This document shows, piece after piece, positions 28,078 to 37,720 of a stretch of DNA of 64,000 nucleotides (the first letter of the stretch is position 1; the number at the start of each line of letters is the position of its first letter). The stretch is from Skeletonema tropicum (lineage: Eukaryota; Bacillariophyta; Thalassiosirophyceae; Thalassiosirales; Thalassiosiraceae). The translations under genes were made by a program, and so were the position numbers. The notes below the pieces were generated by a model. That model saw only the letters and a list, made by a program, of their open reading frames with translations, ran no database searches and was not told where the DNA came from. The stretch covers positions 1,488,001 through 1,552,000 of the forward strand of contig CM074137.1 of NCBI GenBank assembly GCA_037178625.1, read 5' to 3'.

Positions 28078-28736
28078 AGAATATGTAAACCCCACACCGA
28101 GCTTGGTTCTTTTCGGTAACGTTTCATATTTACTGTACACTTAGTATTCTACCATGAGTTTTGAAAGATGCTGCCGTTGGTCGTAAAAGACAATCTGTAC
28201 TACTCGAGGCCAGAGGTTTGAAGTCTTCGGAACATAGCTACTTCAATGCCCCACTTGAAACCTATCTGTTCGTTAAAAATCACCGCTGTCTCGGGTTAGC
28301 CTGATCATTCTCATCGCCTGAAAAAATGGAAACATCAGAACATATAATGATTAGTGACAAGTAAATAAATAATGCAAGCTCAGTTCCAACGAGCATACAG
28401 TGTAGAATAATAGGCGCTAAAATAAGGCTCAGATTGCAGTTAAAAAATATTGTGTTCCCCCACGATGAGTCGGGAAGTTATGTTGAAGCCGTAGCTTAAC
28501 TGTTCGTCATCGTCAAATTCGGGCGCCTAACAATGAACGTCAAGTCGACATTGTTCTCACCTTTTCTCAACCATGGAGTTTCATGGGAGGTGTGTTTCAT
28601 CCTTTAGTGGGAAGACTCACAGATGATGGTCATCACGTTTGCGTGGCGGCAGCAATTGAATATGGAATGGACACTGAGCTGTTACTCTCATTACTTGAGC
28701 TTGAGTGGACACGAACCAATCAGTCAGTCCATACAT
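28078..28736. other. Intergenic; left edge of the inverted-repeat arm
   Basis: About 660 bp. From about 28290 rightwards the sequence matches, in reverse, the last part of the window (63563-64000), with scattered substitutions and small indels. No gene is supported. The forward frame over 28623-29207 is antisense to PAM16. Confidence 0.55.
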
Positions 28737-29159
28737 TCATTTTGCCTTGCCTTGACCCTGACTTCCGCTCTGCCCCTCCTTCATCATCTCCGCATTCTTC
28801 TCCTTGACATATTCATCCAACAACTCCTTCGCCCGATAAATCTTACTCTGCAAATAAAAACTCCCCCCCTTCTCCACCTTATTCGCCTCAAAGTATCGAT
28901 CATACTGTCTCTGAATTGCCTCAGCTGTGGCCTCCCCCTCGGTCAGATTCAACACATTGAGTGCCTCATCTCTGGATATACGTGCCTTGCCCAGGAAGGA
29001 GGCGCCTTTGCGTGCCGCCTCCTCGGCTGCCTTGTCGGCTCCGGACTTGCGGGCGTTGGCGAGTGCGGCTCCGTAGGCGGCGGGGATGGCACGGGCGAGG
29101 ACGGCTACTCCGGCGATGACTACCTGGGCTACGACTCTACCGAGTGGTCCAAATGCCAT
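28737..29159 (-). CDS. PAM16: Mitochondrial import motor subunit PAM16/TIM16, arm 1
   Basis: 140 residues, normal length for the family. A hydrophobic N-terminal stretch (VVAQVVIAGVAVLARAIPAAYGAAL) is followed by the degenerate J domain: RISRDEALNVLNL, IQRQYDRYFEANK and GSFYLQSKIYRAKELLDEY, highly typical of Pam16/Magmas. The HPD tripeptide of active J proteins is absent, as expected. Pam16 pairs with Pam18 (TIM14) at the inner membrane and restrains Hsp70 stimulation during protein import. An identical protein is encoded at 63140-63562. Confidence 0.93.
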   Translation of the reverse strand: MAFGPLGRVVAQVVIAGVAVLARAIPAAYGAALANARKSGADKAAEEAARKGASFLGKARISRDEALNVLNLTEGEATAEAIQRQYDRYFEANKVEKGGSFYLQSKIYRAKELLDEYVKEKNAEMMKEGQSGSQGQGKAK

Positions 29160-29810
29160 GGTTTGTTACTAGATCTGTGTGTAACCAGAAGAGCGAAGGT
29201 AAGATAATTGATGTTGAAAGAGTATTGGCATCACGCACGAGTGCAACAATGAGCAACAACTACTGGAGTCACATGCCCACTCTGTAGCTCTCAGGTGATC
29301 ATCAAATAAACAGCACTCCACATACATCACATATAATATAGTGGACCAATAGGCGTCAGGGTTAAAAAGCTCGATTACAAATGGAATCGTCAACGACGCT
29401 CCGACACGTCTCGGACCCTTAGGATAAGATGAGTTTCTCTTCATCCGCCTTATTTCGTATTTTGATGTGTTCACAGTTATTCATGCAGATCCGCCAGCAT
29501 ACAGACCGTCACAGTAGACCAATGAATTATTCTCAAGTTACACTTACGGATGTATTATATGTGTTGCAGCGTTGATCTCCTCAATAGTGTATTGTAGCAT
29601 CCAAACCATCACCACCATTATCATTTTGTGCGACGATTTCTGATTTTTGTGTTGTTGATTTTCGAAGTGGCTGGTGAGGGGGGCGAAGAAAGGAGAAAGG
29701 CAAAGGCGGAAAGGCACGACAGACTTTTGGACAAAATGTCCAGTGTCCAGTTTGCGTCCGGATCGCAATTCCACATCCGACCTTCGCTCTCACAAAAACA
29801 TAAAACCACC
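29160..29810. other. Divergent promoter of PAM16 and glucosidase II beta, arm 1
   Basis: About 650 bp. This arm lacks the 329-bp MITE found at the matching place in arm 2 and shows the empty site (GAA-AT-CGTCGC on the reverse strand, near 29632-29642). The frame upstream of the chosen glucosidase start is open but is not shared between the arms. Confidence 0.6.
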
Positions 29811-32270
29811 ATGACCAATAAGGCCATGACAATGGCGCTGCTACGACCGCCGCTCTTACCCCTCTTCCTCCTCCTACTATCACTCATTCACGCTCACAAT
29901 AATAATGTAGCCGCCCTCGCTTCTTCTTCCCCTGGAACTCTCCAATGCCTATCAGGCTGGACAAGATCGAACAAACTACAAACAATTCCACCCGACAAAA
30001 TCAACGATGGATACTGCGATTGTCCATTGGATGGATCAGATGAGCTTGAAACGGGTGCTTGTTCTGGATCGATGGATGGGATGTGGGCAGGTATACCTCC
30101 ATCATCATCATCATCATCACTGCACAGTAGTAGTACTAGTAATACCAACATTATGTTTACATGTCCACAACAACCATCGCTACACCTCCCTCCCTCACGT
30201 ATCAACGATGGAATTTGTGACTGTTGCGATGGTGCCGATGAACAACCATCATCACACAGCACTACTACAACCTGTGACGATGTTTGTGATACAGTTCTAG
30301 CCGCAGAACGGGAGGCACGTCAAAAACTACAGCAAGATTATACATTGGGGTCACGTGGACGACAATCGTCCATTCGAGAGTTTCAACAATACAAAGAGGA
30401 ATTGCAACATAACATTGAGAGGGTGGAGAAGAGGGATGTGGTGAATTTGGAACGGCAGGTGAATGATGCCAAAGGGGTATTGAGTGAGAAACGGAACGAA
30501 CTTGTGAGGGAGTGGACAGTGGCTGTAGAGGGTGTGTTGGGTCATTCGACACTCAATGAGATTGTGACCAACCAACATGATGGTAGGGATGTGCACAAGT
30601 TGGGATTGTTGATTACGTCATTGTGTCAATTTTCAGGAGAGGCATCTAAAGATCAAGTTGTGAATGGAAGATGTCTTCCATTGGATAGAGCAAGTTTGGA
30701 CATGGGGATATTATGGGACGATAATGATGATGATGGTGACGGACAATTATTGCCATCGTTTCAAGTCTTTACTGCAGAAATGGAAGATTCGATAGCAAAC
30801 TATGCTGAAAAATTGATTCTTCGACTTGAAGGGAAGGATACTAAAAGTGATTCAACAACAAGGAAGAATAGGGCGATGAAGAAGTCCTCCTCTTCCTCTT
30901 CTACTAATCATCGTGTCAAGATTTCACAACCAGAGCCGGATATGGATGATGAGTATGATGACGATTGGCACGATTATCATGACGATGATTACATGGATGA
31001 CTCGGGAGATTACATTAACGAACAAGATATTGAAGATGACGGCAACGACAAGAATGAAGGCGACAATGCTACAATGAAATTCTTGATGGACAAATTACCA
31101 CTAAGTGCTGTTCGAGATGCATTCAAAGAGCACGGAAGAGCACTTCTTGCTGCTTCTACAACTGATGACAATGCAGACGCAGATACAGTAGAAGTAGAAG
31201 GAGATTCAGCATCAGAGGATAGCGAAGTATCTGACAACAATGTGGATCCAATGGCACTAAGTATGGCTCGATCGACAATCTCCAAACGACTCGGTAATAT
31301 TGATCGGGGAGAAACCTCTGCAAGATCTGCAGCTCGGTTCGTCGCTGCACTTATTGAGAATGGTAGTTCGGATGTGGACAAGTTGCAACATTTAGCCATC
31401 ATGACAATGTATCACAGTAAACTGTCGTCAGAAGATATTGCTGAGGTCATTTACACTTTAACATTTCCATCTGATCAACGAAAAGAAGACGGAAGTGAAC
31501 AAACTTGTTCGGATGTCACACCTTGGTCTACCTGGTGCCCGCCTGTCACATTGGTTACTCAAGATGGAGAGAAGTCGTATCCACCACCTATCATTGTAGC
31601 AGCAGCCGAACGCAGATGCTCTCAGCGTGTCGATGCCGTTGGAGTTTGCTCTGGAAAGGAAGACGAAGAGACGGATATTGAGTTTCCATTAAGTGTTCCA
31701 GATGGATATTATGCGTACTATGAACCTCAGGTTCGCACATCTGATGATGAATTATCGCCATTCTTTGCAGCTATGGAATCGTTGCGTATGCCTGAAGACT
31801 TGACAAACGCAAAGAAGACAGTAGACGATTTAGATAGAAAGTTAGCATCAACAAGACGAGAATTGACAAAATTGGTGGAAGAGCTTCGTAGCAGCGATGC
31901 TTCAAAATATGGCGTAGATGGCGAACTCTTCACTATGCGCGATAGTTGTCACAAAATTGAGTCTGGCAAATACGAGTATGAAGTGTGCATCTTTGGAAAA
32001 GCAACCCAGCGAGACATCGGACAGAAAGGTGGAGGAACACATCTTGGTTCTTGGGACAAAGTGATAATGGAAGATGGTCATCGGACACTGAAATGGGATA
32101 GAGGAACGAAATGCTGGAATGGTCCAGTGCGATCGGCAGAAGTCAGTGTGACTTGTGGACAGTCTACAAAGATTTTATCCGCGGATGAGCCCGAGACTTG
32201 CCGGTACGTATTTACGATGGAAAGTCCAATTGCATGTGATGAGCAGTTCAAAGTGAATAACTCATTATAA
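29811..32270 (+). CDS. PRKCSH: Glucosidase II beta subunit (PRKCSH-like), arm 1
   Basis: 819 residues from ATG 29811 (ACCACCATG context). This start places the signal peptide MALLRPPLLPLFLLLLSLIHA correctly, while the longer frame upstream is not conserved in arm 2. Two LDL-receptor-A-like cysteine modules follow (DKINDGYCDCPLDGSDE; SRINDGICDCCDGADE), the PRKCSH-like N-terminus. A coiled region, an acidic repeat region (DDEYDDDWHDYHDDDYMDD) and the C-terminal MRH (mannose-6-phosphate receptor homology) domain complete it (YEYEVCIFGKATQ, GSWDK, GTKCWNGPVRSAEVSVTCG, CRYVFTMESPIAC). In the ER it holds and recruits the alpha subunit that trims glucose from N-glycans. It has no HDEL, consistent with family members. 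Confidence 0.93.
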   Translation: MTNKAMTMALLRPPLLPLFLLLLSLIHAHNNNVAALASSSPGTLQCLSGWTRSNKLQTIPPDKINDGYCDCPLDGSDELETGACSGSMDGMWAGIPPSSSSSSLHSSSTSNTNIMFTCPQQPSLHLPPSRINDGICDCCDGADEQPSSHSTTTTCDDVCDTVLAAEREARQKLQQDYTLGSRGRQSSIREFQQYKEELQHNIERVEKRDVVNLERQVNDAKGVLSEKRNELVREWTVAVEGVLGHSTLNEIVTNQHDGRDVHKLGLLITSLCQFSGEASKDQVVNGRCLPLDRASLDMGILWDDNDDDGDGQLLPSFQVFTAEMEDSIANYAEKLILRLEGKDTKSDSTTRKNRAMKKSSSSSSTNHRVKISQPEPDMDDEYDDDWHDYHDDDYMDDSGDYINEQDIEDDGNDKNEGDNATMKFLMDKLPLSAVRDAFKEHGRALLAASTTDDNADADTVEVEGDSASEDSEVSDNNVDPMALSMARSTISKRLGNIDRGETSARSAARFVAALIENGSSDVDKLQHLAIMTMYHSKLSSEDIAEVIYTLTFPSDQRKEDGSEQTCSDVTPWSTWCPPVTLVTQDGEKSYPPPIIVAAAERRCSQRVDAVGVCSGKEDEETDIEFPLSVPDGYYAYYEPQVRTSDDELSPFFAAMESLRMPEDLTNAKKTVDDLDRKLASTRRELTKLVEELRSSDASKYGVDGELFTMRDSCHKIESGKYEYEVCIFGKATQRDIGQKGGGTHLGSWDKVIMEDGHRTLKWDRGTKCWNGPVRSAEVSVTCGQSTKILSADEPETCRYVFTMESPIACDEQFKVNNSL

Positions 32271-32340
32271 TACAATAGTATCGGCCAACTTTCTTGTTTG
32301 GATTAATAAACATTCGAACCTTGCTTCTTCATCATATGTA

Positions 32341-33231
32341 TCACTCGACATGAGAAGGAAGCAAACTTTTTCTGCGCTGTTGGACTAGCATCTTGACGCC
32401 AAAAAGGGTTATGATCAAGCCGATGGAATACATTGTTGTATCCTTCTTGCTCATAGCACGATACTCTTGGAAGAATACGAGCCCGCCGGTGATTGCAAAG
32501 GCATTTAAGAACGTTTGGTAGACAGGAACAACTATCAATGCTTCAAATTTTGCAAGACCCGTGTTCAGAACATGCAGTTGAGCCAGAGCTGTCACAATTG
32601 TCATGATTATAGCTAAAATTGAGATAGGATTCCTCAAGTCATCAATTTCTCCTTTCAGTACTGCATTTTTCACAAGCTCTGAACTTGTCTTGGCAAAGAT
32701 GAGTGTTTCTCCTCCTAATGAACCTGCTAATGCAGTAAAATGCAACATTCCAAATCTTTTTCTTTTTCCGTGAAGGATCAATGTGCACTGAATTGCCACA
32801 GTCAACACAAGGTACTGTATGAAGTATACGTTCCTGGCGAGCTCTTTTATCCTTTCTAAATTGTAAGTCGGTGTTGATGATGCTGCATGGAGGATGGATA
32901 TGATTGTTCCAACATAGATAACCGCTGTTGCAATCACTGTTGTTGTCGTAACTCGTTCGTCTCGATGAAAAAAGGGTGCTAGAATCACATTCCATCCCAA
33001 ACTCAATGAGCCCAGCGGAGCTAACATTGATTGGGGTGCCATGCTGATAAATACAAAGTCTCCTATTGCGTCGACAACAATAACAGCCATCCCCATTAGC
33101 CACAAAGGCTGCATGAAGGGTAGCCTACCCTTCTCTTCCCGATTCATGCTCAATTTTTGAACATTGACCGCTACAGCTGCACCCAGAGAAAGAGTGAGAC
33201 TGCATATCACAACTACTAAAGCGGCAGTCAT
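32341..33231 (-). CDS. NIPA-type Mg2+ transporter-like protein, arm 1
   Basis: 296 residues from ATG 33231, the start conserved in both arms. About nine hydrophobic helices cover most of the chain. LGAAVAVNVQKLSMNRE, PLWLMGMAVIVVDAIGDFVFISMAPQSMLAPLGSLSLGWNVILA and NTGLAKFEALIVVPVYQTFLNAFAITGGLVFFQEY are characteristic of the NIPA/DUF803 branch of the drug/metabolite transporter superfamily, several of which carry Mg2+. The substrate here is an inference. The tail is basic. It converges with the glucosidase II beta gene, 70 bp apart. Confidence 0.85.
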   Translation of the reverse strand: MTAALVVVICSLTLSLGAAVAVNVQKLSMNREEKGRLPFMQPLWLMGMAVIVVDAIGDFVFISMAPQSMLAPLGSLSLGWNVILAPFFHRDERVTTTTVIATAVIYVGTIISILHAASSTPTYNLERIKELARNVYFIQYLVLTVAIQCTLILHGKRKRFGMLHFTALAGSLGGETLIFAKTSSELVKNAVLKGEIDDLRNPISILAIIMTIVTALAQLHVLNTGLAKFEALIVVPVYQTFLNAFAITGGLVFFQEYRAMSKKDTTMYSIGLIITLFGVKMLVQQRRKSLLPSHVE

Positions 33232-33584
33232 GGTTATTCGTTGCTTGCGTGGTTGGTGGTTGGTTTGTTGGTAAATCCTGATTTTGTTGTATGTATGTAT
33301 GTAAGTTTGGCTTCTCATCCTGAATGATTTTGGTTCACTTTTCTCTACACTTTAAATCTATTCGGTACCCAGTATCGAACCATGTAGTAGTTCCGATAAT
33401 GATCGAGTGTCGTATCGGGAGGTGTCAGTAGTCAGGTCAAAATGAAGTGCAAGTGCAAGAGCAAAGCGACCGAGCAAGCAAGCAACTGCAAGTTAGTAGA
33501 TACACGATACACGCGCAGCAAAGGAAAAGCAGCAGAAGCATCATGTTCTAAATCTAAGGTCATCAGAAGACAATATACAATATC
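33232..33584. other. Divergent promoter, NIPA-like and aldo/keto genes, arm 1
   Basis: About 350 bp. It contains a GCAAGTGCAAGAGCAAAGCG-type short repeat and clearly differs from arm 2 by several indels, more than the coding parts do. No gene. Confidence 0.4.
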
Positions 33585-34646
33585 ATGCGTTTTTTTGGCC
33601 TTCCTCACTGGGGCATTCTTGTCCCATTTGCTCTTCTAGACGACAGGAGCAGCTGTAGTGCCTTTGTTAGCCATACCGTGTCTACACAATCTCACCGATC
33701 TTCTGCTGCGTTGATGATGGCATCAGGAGGAGGTGATTCCTACAATAATGTCCGCATGTATACAAACAAATTGCTCACTGCATCTGGTAAACCAGTTTGC
33801 CGATATGCCTTGGGTGGAGCAGCAAGATCGACACAATCAGAATACATCCCTCTCAAGTACCGACATATGCTACAAAAGTCTGATAATAACAGAGGGGCAC
33901 CTTTTTATTTTTATTACAATCCACATCGATACCCGCTTTTCCTCGAGGGAGTATCTCAATCATTTGACAATCCTACTGCCCGAAGAGATATATTCTTTGC
34001 ATCTGGTGGTACAGAGCGCTCTCCGGCTGCACTTGACCAACGACTCAATGATGCTCTAGCTTTCTGTGGCGGCGAATATTTGGATGGTTTTGTTCTTGAA
34101 TATGTATGCCCCGATGAATTGGATTCTGAAACACAATTGGGAAAAGAACTACAAATTGCAATAGATCATGTGCATTCTTACGTAAGAGAAAATAAAGTTC
34201 GCTACGTGATGGCCTCTACTCATTCCCATAAAGTTGGACGTGCACTTGCTGGTGCAGCCTCATTGGATGCAATAATGTTGAGATACAGTATGAGTCACCG
34301 AAAAGCAGCCGAAACCATCTCTTTCCCAGTAGCGCTCGAGAACGATATTCCTGTTATAGCATTTACTACAACTCGTTGGAATGGACTTCAAAGAACAGCT
34401 TCTCCAACTGTCACTACTGCAGATTGCCTTACGTTTGCATTGCAACATCCTGCCGTGGAAGTTGTGCTTCACTCGGCAAGAGATGAAGATGAATTGGACG
34501 ATGCATTATTGCCGATAATTTCATGCTGCTCTGACAGAAGTCACTGGATGCCAGACAGCAAGTACGATGATCTGTGTGCATATTACGATGATGAGATGGG
34601 TTGGAATAATGATGGCTACGACGAGTATCCTGATGAATCGATTTAG
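33585..34646 (+). CDS. Aldo/keto reductase-like protein, arm 1
   Basis: 353 residues. A hydrophobic start (MRFFGLPHWGILVPFALL) followed by SCSAF and a Ser-rich stretch may be a plastid signal. The middle part follows an (alpha/beta)8 pattern similar to aldo/keto reductases: PVCRYALGGAARSTQSEYIPL, FFASGGTERSPAALDQRLNDALAFCGGEYLDGFVLEYVCPDEL (the region of the substrate barrel that normally lists pathway partner residues), VRYVMASTHSHKVGRAL, LDAIMLRYSMSHRKAAETISFPVALENDIPVIAFTTTRWNGL. The classical catalytic Tyr/Lys/His set is not evident, so it may be a divergent or non-oxidoreductase member. The tail is acidic. Confidence 0.6.
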   Translation: MRFFGLPHWGILVPFALLDDRSSCSAFVSHTVSTQSHRSSAALMMASGGGDSYNNVRMYTNKLLTASGKPVCRYALGGAARSTQSEYIPLKYRHMLQKSDNNRGAPFYFYYNPHRYPLFLEGVSQSFDNPTARRDIFFASGGTERSPAALDQRLNDALAFCGGEYLDGFVLEYVCPDELDSETQLGKELQIAIDHVHSYVRENKVRYVMASTHSHKVGRALAGAASLDAIMLRYSMSHRKAAETISFPVALENDIPVIAFTTTRWNGLQRTASPTVTTADCLTFALQHPAVEVVLHSARDEDELDDALLPIISCCSDRSHWMPDSKYDDLCAYYDDEMGWNNDGYDEYPDESI

Positions 34647-34671
34647 ATTATGTGTCACTCCAGCTTTTACA

Positions 34672-35259
34672 CTATAGTTCCTCTGCATTCTTAAAACTGT
34701 CACGGGACGATGTGCCTTCAACTGTCTCGATCCATAAGCATTCGGACAATGAGATTGACCACGGATCACCACCTGACGGACCTCGTCTTCGAACCACAGG
34801 CGGTTCATTCCAAAATTGATTGTAGGCTTCTTCATCAGAGGAGAATAAATCTTTCAGAGTATACTTATTAGATTGCTGTTGTAGTACTGCATTGAATGGT
34901 GCTTCGTACATTTCTTTCAGAGATGAAATATCCATTTGTTGTAATAGTAAACTTGGGAACTCTGGAAATTCTATGCCAGCTGTAAGGAGAGGGAATGAGT
35001 AATCCCCGGTTGGGAGTTTCTTCTTTTGTCCGACAAACCTCATTCCTTCAAATTCCCCAGCACCAGAGAGTAATGCTGGGAAGACCACTAGATCTCCCTC
35101 GTTTAAACGAAAGTCACTTTTCATTACAGATTCTTTGGATTTACCACTGACTGTCATGGGATGTTTGTCCAGATCAACAAGCTGCCACAGCACATTGAAG
35201 CGATCATAGGAAGGATTATTGTCCGTGAAATCCAAAAAGTGTACACTAGCTTCAAGCAT
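34672..35259 (-). CDS. Conserved hypothetical protein, arm 1
   Basis: 195 residues from ATG 35259. The reading frame extends ten codons upstream, but only to a TTG, and arm 2 has a stop there, so the ATG is preferred. Soluble, beta-rich start (MLEASVHFLDFTDNNPSYDRFNVLWQLVDLDKHPMTV), then FRLNEGDLVVFPALLSGAGEFEGMRFVGQKKKLPTGDYSFPLLTAGIEFPEFP. No targeting signal or known motif. It converges with the aldo/keto gene, 25 bp between stops. Confidence 0.65.
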   Translation of the reverse strand: MLEASVHFLDFTDNNPSYDRFNVLWQLVDLDKHPMTVSGKSKESVMKSDFRLNEGDLVVFPALLSGAGEFEGMRFVGQKKKLPTGDYSFPLLTAGIEFPEFPSLLLQQMDISSLKEMYEAPFNAVLQQQSNKYTLKDLFSSDEEAYNQFWNEPPVVRRRGPSGGDPWSISLSECLWIETVEGTSSRDSFKNAEEL

Positions 35260-35677
35260 GGCTGTGTATGTATCAAAATGCGAAGCCAACGCAGTACTTG
35301 ATCGGAGTTTATAGTGAGACTGAACTAGAGATCGTTAGGAGACCCACGGGTTGCTTGAGCAGGTTGAATGGGCTGCATGATGCAAGTGGAAGCAGAAGAC
35401 AAGTGATGTATGTCATTGACTCCTTTATGTCCGGATGGAAGAAGCGCTGACCCCATTTGTGTGGATTTTTTGTACGTAGGAATCGTCCAGGAAGCGGTAC
35501 CAAAGTGGCGCCAACGATCTCCGTCAGCACATCCAAATAAGAAGTATGAAGTACTCAAGTACAAACTTCGAACCTATTAGTCAGTGTAGTGCTTGAATAG
35601 GAGTAGTACTCATCCCTACCAAACCAATCAACTACTTGTAACGATCGTCGAATCTCGAAGCCAGGATCTCAAGCATC
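35260..35677. other. Divergent promoter, hypothetical and MsrA genes, arm 1
   Basis: About 420 bp. Repeated AGTACTTGA/TCAAGTACT and GTAGTACTCATCC motifs lie near 35550-35610 and are kept in arm 2. No gene recognised. Confidence 0.4.
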
Positions 35678-36553
35678 ATGTGCCTCTTGTCGTCTCTATT
35701 ATTACTGAGTGCGTTGCCGCTCGCCAGTGCTTGGAGTGGAAGGCCCTCGTCTACACCACTTCGTGACGTCGACACGAGACGTTCCTTCCTTGCCGGCCTT
35801 GCAACAACATCCCTTGCAACGACGGTAGCCTACACTTCCCAACCCAGCCCCGCAAATGCTGCTGATGATACTTCTACCAACAACAACAGCAACAGCGACG
35901 AAGAACTCATCGATTGCTATTTCGGCTGCGGTTGTTTCTGGCACGTGCAACACGAGTTCGTCGAAGCGGAAAAAAAGATATTAGGTCGTTCGGACGATGA
36001 AATCACATCCAGGGCTGGATATGCAGGTGGAAAGGCGGGTGCTTTGGATGGAAAAGTTTGCTATCACAACGCTGGTAATATTGCTGATTATGGGAAGCTT
36101 GGTCATGCAGAGGTAGTATCCATGAGAATACCTTCGAGTAAATTTTATGATTTTGCAGTAGAGTATTGTAAATTGTTTGATAAGGATGGCTTCCGACCTG
36201 ATCAGTTTGGTGATCGAGGAACAGAGTATAGAAATCTTGTTGGTATTCCGGGCGGTAAACGTAGTCCGCTTGCAGAGTTGTTGGTGAAGGCAAGTGTTGC
36301 CACAGGCGACAAACTAGACTTCGCCGTCGGGAAAGGTGATGACAGGGACCTGCCGAAGGTTTCATTCATCATGGACACTGCGGAGTATCCATCATTCGTT
36401 GCTGAACAATATCATCAATTTCACGATGGATTTGCCTTCGGAGAAAACTATCCTAATAGTTACAATAGTCTAGCATCAGCATTTGCAAAGAAGGGTGAAT
36501 CTTTTGGGAGCTGTCCAAATGGAATGATGGGTATCGGTCTCGGTGGATTGTAG
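35678..36553 (+). CDS. MSRA: Peptide methionine sulfoxide reductase A, thylakoid-lumen targeted, arm 1
   Basis: 291 residues with a three-part N-terminus. First comes a signal peptide MCLLSSLLLLSALPLASAW with an ASAW junction, then a short transit stretch. Then a twin-arginine signal follows: RRSFLAGLATTSLATTVAYT ... ANA|ADD. This predicts delivery to the thylakoid lumen by the Tat route. The catalytic domain starts CYFGCGCFW (the catalytic Cys is in GCFW) and continues AGYAGG, GHAEVVSM and DQFGDRGTEYRN, all MsrA marks. Recycling residues are less clear (SCPNG near the C-terminus). It repairs methionine-S-sulfoxide. Some algal MsrA are selenoproteins; this one uses Cys (TGC). Confidence 0.9.
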   Translation: MCLLSSLLLLSALPLASAWSGRPSSTPLRDVDTRRSFLAGLATTSLATTVAYTSQPSPANAADDTSTNNNSNSDEELIDCYFGCGCFWHVQHEFVEAEKKILGRSDDEITSRAGYAGGKAGALDGKVCYHNAGNIADYGKLGHAEVVSMRIPSSKFYDFAVEYCKLFDKDGFRPDQFGDRGTEYRNLVGIPGGKRSPLAELLVKASVATGDKLDFAVGKGDDRDLPKVSFIMDTAEYPSFVAEQYHQFHDGFAFGENYPNSYNSLASAFAKKGESFGSCPNGMMGIGLGGL

Positions 36554-36687
36554 GGTGTTACCTATATATATGTAACAGAAATTTTAGTACGTCTGGTGGG
36601 CCCTCTAAGAGGCGAAAATTATCTATGCGTTGCTATATTAGATCCTACGATTAGCATTGCGATGAACACCGAAGTATAATGAGAATA

Positions 36688-37485
36688 TTACTTCTTCTTT
36701 TTCTTTGCTTTCTTGCCCTTCTTCTTCTTCTTGGCAGCCTTTCTTTCCTCTTCCATCTTGTTAATTTCTTCCATTCTTTGTTTGTAGGCTTGCTCCTTTT
36801 GTTCGTTTAAGAGCTGACGTTCCATATCAACCCTGCGACTCTCTTCTCGTGTGGCCTTTTCGTCTGCCAACCATTCCACAACATCTTTCTCCATCTCGAC
36901 TTTCTTTTGTTCTTGCAGCTTGAGCATCGATGTGTTACGTTCAATCTCTTTCGCTTGGGCTTCAGCAGCTATTAAATCGTAGTATTGCTTTCTGTTGCTT
37001 TTCAGTTGCTCTTTTATCGAACGTGCATCTGATCCGGCACAGTTGTTATATCCTATTTCAAGGCTTACCAATGTAGTGTTGTGCTGTAAAGCTTTGGAAA
37101 GAGCTGAGTATCCTTGTAGGCCGATGCCGCACCTGAACAAACTGAGCGTTCTGAGTGCTGTGTTTCCTCCCAATGACTTTGCCAGCACGTTGAAGGACTC
37201 AATGCCATTGTTACCAGAGGTTAATGGATTTGAATCGAGTGAAACATGCTGAAGCAAAGTGTTCTTCTTTAGCAGCACCGCAAGAGCACTTATTGTCAAT
37301 GATGAGAAGTTGTTCCCTCCGAGTTCGAGTTTGACCAAGGTGGCAGGGAGAGATCGAACAATGGCTTCGCCCAAACCGTCTGAAAGTGATAGATTGCTCA
37401 CATCTAATGAACAAGACTTTTGATCGATTTTGTCCAACCAGTCTGAAACATCAATTGAGTTTTCCCCTTCCGCACTGCCCTCCAT
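36688..37485 (-). CDS. Leucine-rich-repeat / coiled-coil protein, arm 1
   Basis: 265 residues. Residues 20-150 hold about five RNI-type leucine-rich repeats (LDVSNLSLSDGLGEAIV, LVKLELGGNNFSSLTISALAVLL, LQHVSLDSNPLTS, LRTLSLFRCGIGLQGYSALSKAL, LVSLEIGYNNCAGSDARSI). The rest is a long charged coiled coil ending in a Lys-rich tail (AAKKKKKGKKAKKKKK). It probably scaffolds proteins and may bind RNA or nucleoli. Arm 2 differs at several residues (for example FRCGIGLQGY versus WRCGIGLQGC). Confidence 0.75.
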   Translation of the reverse strand: MEGSAEGENSIDVSDWLDKIDQKSCSLDVSNLSLSDGLGEAIVRSLPATLVKLELGGNNFSSLTISALAVLLKKNTLLQHVSLDSNPLTSGNNGIESFNVLAKSLGGNTALRTLSLFRCGIGLQGYSALSKALQHNTTLVSLEIGYNNCAGSDARSIKEQLKSNRKQYYDLIAAEAQAKEIERNTSMLKLQEQKKVEMEKDVVEWLADEKATREESRRVDMERQLLNEQKEQAYKQRMEEINKMEEERKAAKKKKKGKKAKKKKK

Positions 37486-37720
37486 CGCAGTCTTTCTTGC
37501 TTTTCTTATTCAGTGGGCGCTGCGTTGCAGGGCATTAACGCACGATGAATTCTTTTCATTCGTTGCGATACGAATCAATAATTTTACTCCCGCAGGTTGT
37601 CACCGTGTTTCCATCTTTACGCGTGGAGACTCGAATTCAAAATAATAAAAGTATCTTCTTAGATTACAAGTATCCTCCTATCTATCACTATTCACCGACC
37701 CAACCCATACCAATACACAC

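Noticed and set aside
28623..29207. 194-residue hydrophobic frame opposite PAM16
   Set aside because: Antisense to a well-recognised gene; the same shadow appears in arm 2.
29628..29810. Longer N-terminus for glucosidase II beta (also 62158-62406 in arm 2)
   Set aside because: Sequences differ between arms, run into the MITE in arm 2, and would bury the signal peptide.
35260..35289. Upstream start of the hypothetical gene at 34672
   Set aside because: The codon at 35289 is TTG, and arm 2 has a stop in this frame.
35930..35945. Selenocysteine form of MsrA
   Set aside because: The catalytic codon in GCGCFW is TGT/TGC, not TGA.
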